A stretch of DNA of 64,000 nt from Bacillus sp. B-jedd (GTDB taxonomy: Bacteria > Bacillota > Bacilli > Bacillales > Cytobacillaceae): contig NZ_CCXR01000001.1 of the NCBI RefSeq assembly GCF_000821085.1, positions 496,001 through 560,000 of the forward strand, in the 5' to 3' direction. Every line of letters starts with the position of its first letter. Positions within the stretch are counted from its first letter, which is position 1. Under the pieces are notes generated by a model. The model was not told the origin of the DNA. It searched no databases and saw only the letters and a list, made by a program, of their open reading frames with translations. A program made the position numbers and the translations under genes. Below are positions 58,601 to 64,000 of the stretch, piece after piece.

Positions 58601-59620
58601 ATGATGAAACTAGTCGATAAATGGAAAAAGGAGCTGCCTTTTTTGCGCAAATTAATCATTCTCATACTCTGTTTTATTGGCATTTTCCTTTGCTATTTTA
58701 CATATCTATCCGCGGAAAAAGTCTTCCGTTCCGACTGGGCCCTTCCGCAAGCCTCCGGGCAAAAGCAGGACCATTACCGGATTGTTCTGATCACCAAGGA
58801 GCTCGATACGCCTTTCTGGGACAAGGTGGCGATCGGCGCCCGGAAACAGGCTGAAAAAGATGGAGCAGGCCTCGAGGTTTGGGGAAGCTACGGAAATAAC
58901 CATGAAGAGTTTTTGAAAAAAATCGAAATCGCCCTTCAATCAAAAGTGGATGGCATTATTGTCCAGGGGCTTGATACAGAGGAATTTAAACAGCTGGCGA
59001 AGGTGAAGGCGGCTTTTTATGGAATCCCCGTCATCACGGTGGCAAATGATGTCCCGAAAGCAGAAAGCCTGAGAAAGACATATGTCGGCTCGGACCACTA
59101 CTTTGCCGGGAAGATGATTGCAGGACAGCTTTTGAAAGACATGGGGACATCCGGGGAGGTCATCGTCCTGTATGACAGCCAGGAGGAATATGACCAGATG
59201 CAACGGCTAAAGGGAATTGAGGAAGCGCTGAGGCACTATCCGGACATCCGGGTATTGAAAGCAGCTACTCCCAATTCACGGGAACAGGCAATGGAAACGA
59301 CCAAAAATATGATGAATAGCTATCCCGGGGTCAAAGGTTTCATTGCAGTCAATGCGAATATCGCCGGCCCGATGACCCAGGAAATCGAAAGGCGATCCCA
59401 GGTTGAGCCTTTTCACATTTATACATTCGACGATGGACCCGAATCCCTGTCGCTGCTCATGAAGGGGAAACTGGACGGGATGGTAGAGCAATCACCTGAG
59501 GTGATGGGGGAAAGAAGTGTGGATTTAATGATTGACTGGCTGGATGGCAAAAAAGTCCCCCTTGATATGGATGGTTATTTGACGGAAATCCAGATCTTGA
59601 AGGCGAAGGATGTCCGATGA
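58601..59620 (+). CDS. Membrane-anchored sugar-binding sensor protein (XylFII-like)
   Basis: Encodes about 339 residues: a single N-terminal membrane helix (about 17-36) and an extracytoplasmic type I periplasmic-binding domain (RIVLITKELDTPFWDKVAIG, DGIIVQGLDTEEFKQLAKVK, VITVANDVPKAESLRKTYVG). No lipobox is present. It overlaps the kinase gene by four bases. This layout matches the XylFII-LytS-YesN xylose-sensing systems described in clostridia, where the binding protein docks on the kinase. ATG 58601 or 58604 follows AGCAGGTAG; the frame begins earlier at 58571. Ligand is probably a pentose or hexose. Confidence 0.85.
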   Translation: MMKLVDKWKKELPFLRKLIILILCFIGIFLCYFTYLSAEKVFRSDWALPQASGQKQDHYRIVLITKELDTPFWDKVAIGARKQAEKDGAGLEVWGSYGNNHEEFLKKIEIALQSKVDGIIVQGLDTEEFKQLAKVKAAFYGIPVITVANDVPKAESLRKTYVGSDHYFAGKMIAGQLLKDMGTSGEVIVLYDSQEEYDQMQRLKGIEEALRHYPDIRVLKAATPNSREQAMETTKNMMNSYPGVKGFIAVNANIAGPMTQEIERRSQVEPFHIYTFDDGPESLSLLMKGKLDGMVEQSPEVMGERSVDLMIDWLDGKKVPLDMDGYLTEIQILKAKDVR

Positions 59621-61095
59621 ACAGAATCCAGAAAAAAATATGGATGCTTGCCGCAGTAGTCCTGTTCATCATGGCAGTTATTTGGATGGCGCTTACCTAC
59701 TATAATCAGAAAACGCAGAGTAAATACGATGATGTGCTGCAGCGGTATTTAAGAATGAATGAAGTGACAACCGCGAGCCAGCAGATTGTGGCCGACTTGA
59801 ATAACTATCTGCTCGTCCCGTCGCCTGCCAATCTTGAAAAGCTGAACCAGAGCAAGGAGAAGTTCCGGAAGGCGAAATCGGATGTCGCCGCACTCCGGAA
59901 TGAAGAGAACGATTTTACATTAACAAACTATAAGAATCTCATTGACAGTTTAATAGAAACAACGGACAGGTCGCTGATGTACCATGCGGAAAACGAAGCG
60001 GAGGCATCGGCGAAAGAGTTTACCGAAGCGACAAGGATTTCAAAGTATATTTCCGAGATGACACTCACCCTGATTGATACGGAACTGAAAACTTATGACC
60101 GTTTTTACCGAACGATTATCGATCAATCCGCTGCGCTTAAACAGCTTGGCATTTGGCTTTTGCTGCTTATTACGTTCCTGTTGCTGCTTCTGACTTATTG
60201 GTTCTCGCTCAGTATCACCCGGCCGGTGCAGCAGTTGACCCAGGCGGCCAATGAATTGTCCAAAGGCCGTTTTGACCGGGAGATAAAAGTCGATTCGAAT
60301 GACGAGATTTCTTTCCTCGCCCAGACTTTTGACAGGATGAGGATTAATATTAACAATTTGATTTCGGAAATCCAGCATAAGGCCCAGCTCGAACATGAGC
60401 TGCAGCAAAGCAAGCTTTTACTCAAGGAAAGCCAGCTGCGCGGGCTGCAGAGCCAAATCAATCCGCACTTTTTATTCAATACGCTGAATACATTGTCCAA
60501 AAAGGCGTACCTCGACGGCTCTGAGGAAACGAGCGATTTGCTTGTCAGCGTTGCGGGCCTGTTGCGTTATAACCTGAAGCGGATGGACAGGCCGGTAACC
60601 CTCCAGGAGGAAGTCGAAGTGCTCCTTCAGTACATGGAAATCCAGAAGGCGAGATTTACCGACCGCCTCCGCCTCGATATGGAAGTTGATGAATCTTGCC
60701 TCGATGTCCGGATTCCCGGGCTGACCCTTCAGCCGATCATTGAAAATGCGGTCATCCATGCTGTGGAGCCAAGGGAGGAAGGCGGCTGCATCTGGGTGAG
60801 GATTCGCGATGGTGGAAACAGGGTGAGGATCGAGATTGAAGATGACGGTCCGGGGATTCCCGCCGGCAAAATCAAGCAGATTCTCGAAGAGGAAACAGTC
60901 CAATCGGAAGGCGGATCAACAGGGATTGGCTTTACGAACGTTGTGAAACGGCTTCGCCTCTTCTATGGAAGGGAAGATACAATTTCGATAGAAAACGGCT
61001 TTGAGACGGGTGCGAAAGTCATGTTGAACATACCGAAAATAAGGGGGATCGAAGAGCATGGTCAAACTCCTGATCGTGGACGACGAACAAGTTGA
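59617..61095 (+). CDS. YesM/LytS-type sensor histidine kinase
   Basis: Encodes 492 residues. Two membrane helices (about 8-27 and 176-198) flank an extracytoplasmic helical domain (about 30-175), then a HAMP domain (RPVQQLTQAANELSKGRFDR) and a coiled coil. The phosphorylated His284 lies in QINPHFLFNTLN, diagnostic of the His_kinase (YesM/LytS) family. The ATPase shows LQPIIENAVIHAVEP and IEDDGPGIPAGK. It starts within the sensor gene stop (ATGA) and runs 38 bases into the response-regulator gene, a large overlap. It likely signals in a complex with the XylFII-like protein. Confidence 0.92.
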   Translation: MNRIQKKIWMLAAVVLFIMAVIWMALTYYNQKTQSKYDDVLQRYLRMNEVTTASQQIVADLNNYLLVPSPANLEKLNQSKEKFRKAKSDVAALRNEENDFTLTNYKNLIDSLIETTDRSLMYHAENEAEASAKEFTEATRISKYISEMTLTLIDTELKTYDRFYRTIIDQSAALKQLGIWLLLLITFLLLLLTYWFSLSITRPVQQLTQAANELSKGRFDREIKVDSNDEISFLAQTFDRMRININNLISEIQHKAQLEHELQQSKLLLKESQLRGLQSQINPHFLFNTLNTLSKKAYLDGSEETSDLLVSVAGLLRYNLKRMDRPVTLQEEVEVLLQYMEIQKARFTDRLRLDMEVDESCLDVRIPGLTLQPIIENAVIHAVEPREEGGCIWVRIRDGGNRVRIEIEDDGPGIPAGKIKQILEEETVQSEGGSTGIGFTNVVKRLRLFYGREDTISIENGFETGAKVMLNIPKIRGIEEHGQTPDRGRRTS

Positions 61096-62599
61096 AAGGG
61101 AAGGGCTCGAAGTCATTTTGCAAAAGGCATTCCCTGACCTCGTCATTGGCCAGGCGAAAAATGGGCGTGAGGCGGTCCAAATGGCCGGAGAGTTCATGCC
61201 CAATCTCATTCTGATGGACATTAAGATGCCAGGGATGAGCGGCCTGGAAGCGGTCGAGCGGATCAGCGCCGATTCCCCCGGCATCAAATTCGTCATGGTC
61301 ACCGCCTATGATACATTCGATTACGCGCGGCTCGCAATGAGGCTTGGTGTGAAGGATTATCTCCTGAAACCTAGTAAAGCCAGTGAAATTGTTGAGACGG
61401 TCGGCCGTATGCTTGAGCAAATCAAAGAGGACCGGGACAGGGAGGAGGAACGGAGGCTTCAGCAGGCGGCTTGGCAAAAAGCACTTTCGCTTGCCGAAAC
61501 GGATATTGTCACGCAGCTTTTGTTCGACCATGTGCATGAAGTTCACTTGGATATGCTGATCGAGATGCTTGAAATCCAGTCATCAGATGAGCAGTTTGTG
61601 CTGAGTGTTATAGTGCCGGCGGGTGAGGAGTCCTGCTACGGCGCAATAAAGGAGAAGGTAAGGAAAGCGGGGAGCGCATGGGTTGGCGCTCTGTATGGTC
61701 GCCAGCTTCCAATCATCGCCTTCAAGGATCCGGTAAAGGAGTTCCGTGGCCAGGCGATCGGCCTCGCGCGTGAGATTCTGTCCGTAGCAAACCCGGGTAG
61801 CGCGGCCGGCTGGTTTGTCGGGATCGGCAATGTCTGCGGCTCATTGAACCAGATCAGACAGTCCTACCAGGAATCACTGATTGCGACAATGGATCCTTCT
61901 CTGCCTGGAAAATACCGTTTTTATGCGGATGTGCCTGTCATTGATACAACGTCCGAACGGCATGTGGCCAAACAGCGCGAGCTGCAGTTTTTTGATAAGG
62001 TCCGTCTGGGAGAATGGGAAGAAGTTTATGAAGGTGTCATGGAATTGATCCAGCGCTATGAGAACGAATCGGCGGATCTTTTGCAGACACAGCAGCGTTT
62101 GCTGGAGCTTCTGTGGGTTACGGCTAGGATTATGAGCGAAATCGGCGTTGAAACAGAAACGCCGCTTTACTCTTTGCAAGCCCAGGATTACCGCCAGCTC
62201 CGTGCGGAGACCGGATTCCTGCTCGACCGGATGAAGCATTCCTATAATGAACATTACAGCCTGATGGAAGCGGATACGATCCAGAGGATCAAACAGTATA
62301 TCATCAACCATTCCCATGAGGATATTTCGCTTGAGGCACTGGGGAACAAGGTCGGTTTAAGCCCGATTTACATTAGTAAAATGTTCAAGGAGAAGCTTGG
62401 GGTCAATTATATCGACTTTTTAACCGAATGCCGGATTGAAAAGGCCAAAAAGCTGATGGCCGACCCGGAGAAAAGCCTGAAGGAAATCAGTATCGATGTC
62501 GGCTACCATGAGCCGAATTATTTCAGCAAGGTGTTTAAAAAAATGAGCGGCCTTTCCCCAACGGAATATCGAAGGACGCTTCTTGGCAAAAAGGGATGA
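61058..62599 (+). CDS. YesN-type AraC-family response regulator
   Basis: Encodes 513 residues: receiver domain (1-120; phospho-acceptor Asp54 in LILMDIKMPG, Lys in LLKPS), a long middle region of about 280 residues that resembles the degenerate GGDEF-like linker of YesN proteins, and a C-terminal AraC-type DNA-binding domain (ISLEALGNKVGLSPIYISKM and KEISIDVGYHEPNYFSKVFK). The phosphorylated form would activate the adjacent sugar importer genes. AAGGGGGATC lies before the ATG. The overlap with the kinase suggests translational coupling. Confidence 0.93.
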   Translation: MVKLLIVDDEQVEREGLEVILQKAFPDLVIGQAKNGREAVQMAGEFMPNLILMDIKMPGMSGLEAVERISADSPGIKFVMVTAYDTFDYARLAMRLGVKDYLLKPSKASEIVETVGRMLEQIKEDRDREEERRLQQAAWQKALSLAETDIVTQLLFDHVHEVHLDMLIEMLEIQSSDEQFVLSVIVPAGEESCYGAIKEKVRKAGSAWVGALYGRQLPIIAFKDPVKEFRGQAIGLAREILSVANPGSAAGWFVGIGNVCGSLNQIRQSYQESLIATMDPSLPGKYRFYADVPVIDTTSERHVAKQRELQFFDKVRLGEWEEVYEGVMELIQRYENESADLLQTQQRLLELLWVTARIMSEIGVETETPLYSLQAQDYRQLRAETGFLLDRMKHSYNEHYSLMEADTIQRIKQYIINHSHEDISLEALGNKVGLSPIYISKMFKEKLGVNYIDFLTECRIEKAKKLMADPEKSLKEISIDVGYHEPNYFSKVFKKMSGLSPTEYRRTLLGKKG

Positions 62600-62618
62600 C
62601 ACGGAAGGAGAGACGCCG

Positions 62619-63704
62619 ATGGGAAGGGCAAGAATTCGAATGGGGCTTGTTCTGCTTGCGTTCATCTTTACTTTTGCCGGGACGGGGTGCGAGGAAAAAG
62701 AAGCGCGCAAAGCGGCTGGCCCGCAGCCAAGCACTTCACCGACCGGAAACTCCGGCGGGAAGGCTTTTGCAGAAGAAAAGCTAAAAATCGGATTTTCGAT
62801 GGACACGTTATTGGAGGAACGCTGGCTGAAGGACAGAGATTTATTTAAAGAGTCGGTCGAGGCGTTAGGTGCCGAGGTAGAAATTCTTGCGGCGAACGGG
62901 GATGATTCGCTCCAGATTGCCCAGGCTGAAACGCTGATCAGCCAGGGAGTCGATTTGCTCGTCATCGTCCCGCATAATGCCGAAGCTACCGCGGCAATTG
63001 TGAATAAAGCGCATAAAGCCGGGATTAAAGTAATCGCGTATGACCGGCTTGTAAAGAATGCCGAAATCGATCTATACGTTTCCTTCGATAATGAGCAGGT
63101 GGGCGAGCTCCAAGCCCAGGCGGTGACAAAGCTCGTTCCAAAAGGAAAATATGTTTATATTGGCGGGGCAAGTACCGATAATAATGCCCATTTATTCAAG
63201 AAAGGCGTTTTTAACATTCTCCAGCCGCTCATTGATAAGGGAGATATAACAATCGTTTTCGACCAGTGGAGCAAGGATTGGAAACCCGCCAATGCGCAGG
63301 CCAACATGGAAGCAGCTCTGAAAGCGAATAACAATCAAATTGACGCGGTCATCGCGGCGAACGACGCGACCGCGGGCGGTGTCATCGCGGCCCTAGAAGC
63401 CCAGGGGCTGGCCGGGAAAATCCCGGTCGCCGGACAGGACGCCGAACTCGCCGGAGTCCAGCGCATCGTCGACGGCACCCAAACCATGACCGTCTACAAA
63501 CCGATCAAACAATTAAGTGAAAAAGTCGCCCAGCTCGCCGTCACCATGGCCAAAGGACAGCCAATCCAAACTAGTAAAAAAATCAACAACGGCAAAACCG
63601 AAATCCCCTCTGTCCTCCTCCCGCCCATCGCCGTCGACAACACCAACATAGACCAAACCATCATCGCCGACCGCTTCCACACTAGAGAAGAAGTGTACAG
63701 ATGA
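62619..63704 (+). CDS. xylF: Second monosaccharide-binding lipoprotein (XylF-like)
   Basis: Encodes 361 residues. A signal peptide with FAGTGC makes Cys24 the lipid anchor, followed by a Pro/Ser/Gly linker. The binding domain reads IGFSMDTLLEERWLKDRDLF, VDLLVIVPHNAEATAAIV, VIAYDRLVKNAEIDLYVSFD and YIGGASTDNNAHLFKKGVF, typical of D-xylose-binding XylF. No ATPase or permease gene follows, so it either shares the MmsAB channel or acts as a sensor ligand carrier. ATG 62619 has GGAAGGAGAG seven bases upstream and lies 19 bases after the regulator stop, within the same operon. Confidence 0.9.
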   Translation: MGRARIRMGLVLLAFIFTFAGTGCEEKEARKAAGPQPSTSPTGNSGGKAFAEEKLKIGFSMDTLLEERWLKDRDLFKESVEALGAEVEILAANGDDSLQIAQAETLISQGVDLLVIVPHNAEATAAIVNKAHKAGIKVIAYDRLVKNAEIDLYVSFDNEQVGELQAQAVTKLVPKGKYVYIGGASTDNNAHLFKKGVFNILQPLIDKGDITIVFDQWSKDWKPANAQANMEAALKANNNQIDAVIAANDATAGGVIAALEAQGLAGKIPVAGQDAELAGVQRIVDGTQTMTVYKPIKQLSEKVAQLAVTMAKGQPIQTSKKINNGKTEIPSVLLPPIAVDNTNIDQTIIADRFHTREEVYR

Positions 63705-63780
63705 AGTAAGGGCAGAGGAGGCGGCGTACGCTCCTGCTGAAACAGGGGGCCGATGCTGGAAAGTAACAAATCCTGTCGAA

Positions 63781-63882
63781 GAGGGGGCCGCTGCTGCTGC
63801 TTCGTTCGATAGGCAAAAGAAGCAGGGGCCGGTTTCGGTGCATCGTTCGAAAGTTGAAAGAAGCACTGAAATCGTCCCCTGA
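63781..63882. repeat. Two abutting GGGGACGG-type palindromes, copy 19
   Basis: GGGGGCCGCTGCTGCTGC/TTCGTTCGATAGG then AAAAGAAGCAGGGGCC, followed by GGTTTCGGTGCATCGTTCG and GAAAGAAGC...ATCGTCCCC, read as one degenerate and one better-kept unit side by side. Confidence 0.6.
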
Positions 63883-63919
63883 TTTATTCTTTTTAAAGTT
63901 GAATTTTCTAAATTCAGTC

Positions 63920-63966
63920 TTTACGAGAGGAATTCCACTTTGTTATAATTAGTGTAAAATTACACT
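63920..63966 (+). promoter_or_regulatory. Promoter with AGTGTAA/TTACACT operator-like palindrome
   Basis: TTTACG (63920-63925), 18 bases, TATAAT (63944-63949) form a plausible promoter. Immediately after the -10, AGTGTAA-AA-TTACACT (63951-63966) has 7-bp perfect arms and would cover the start point. The binding protein is unknown. Confidence 0.6.
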
Positions 63967-63984
63967 ATAAAGGGTGGGTTTATT

Positions 63985-64000
63985 TTGCGACGGGATGGTT
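63985..64000 (+). CDS. Start of a gene cut by the window edge
   Basis: TTG 63985 with AGGGTGGG (63971-63978) six bases upstream begins a frame reading MRRDG before the window ends. The promoter and operator-like palindrome just upstream support a real gene. Nothing can be said of its function. Confidence 0.5.

Overview
The window comes from an endospore-forming member of the Bacillaceae. Evidence for this is the spore-cortex hydrolase CwlJ, a gerP-like spore cluster, a DUF2642 protein, a T-box leader, strong GGAGG ribosome sites with frequent TTG/GTG starts, and Bacillus-style intergenic repeats. Species cannot be read from the sequence. I see no rRNA, tRNA, phage, CRISPR array or intact insertion sequence.

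Layout. 1-4180: AT-rich stretch with orphan genes and a divergent AraC regulator. 4280-10250: import and phosphorolysis of an alpha-glucoside (lipoprotein, two permeases, GH65 phosphorylase). 10400-16500: cwlJ, P5C dehydrogenase, a YiaA membrane protein, a frameshifted yehS, small oxidoreductase/VOC/YjbR genes and a Mop protein. 16550-24030: a 52-bp tandem array, a heme-type membrane protein with a two-component system, tldD/tldE, and a Gly/His/Met-rich membrane protein coupled to PspA. 24100-31230: repeat-dense region with small genes and a minus-strand spore cluster of GerPA/PF-like, GerPC-like and Hsp20-like genes. 30930-34100: a T-box leader followed by a class V aminotransferase and serA, i.e. 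serine synthesis. 34150-39000: HAD protein, then rbsK-rihC-dcuC on the minus strand, which looks like nucleoside salvage. 39400-43430: CdaR regulator facing glycerate kinase and a GntP permease. 43500-50730: small unrelated units (methyltransferase, CAP protein, LrgAB, hemolysin III, Mn catalase, DUF2642). 51000-54310: adhE behind Rex/Fnr-like operators and a small ORF. 54520-63710: a multiple-monosaccharide ABC transporter followed by a membrane sugar sensor, a YesM/LytS-type kinase, a YesN-type regulator and a second sugar-binding lipoprotein.

Functional logic. Much of the window is carbon-source handling: alpha-glucosides, monosaccharides, glycerate, nucleosides/ribose and proline. It carries cre-like sites and operator palindromes where one would expect them. 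The sugar sensor, kinase and regulator form a three-component unit that probably controls the adjacent importer.

Repeats are the most unusual general property. About 19 full or partial copies of a ~60-bp GGGGACGG...CCGTCCCC palindrome occur, all to the right of 25 kb and most within a few bases of a stop codon. There are five copies or pieces of a second 130-216-bp element with terminal inverted repeats. Two tandem arrays are unrelated in sequence but share an exact 52-bp period (about 4 and 11 units).
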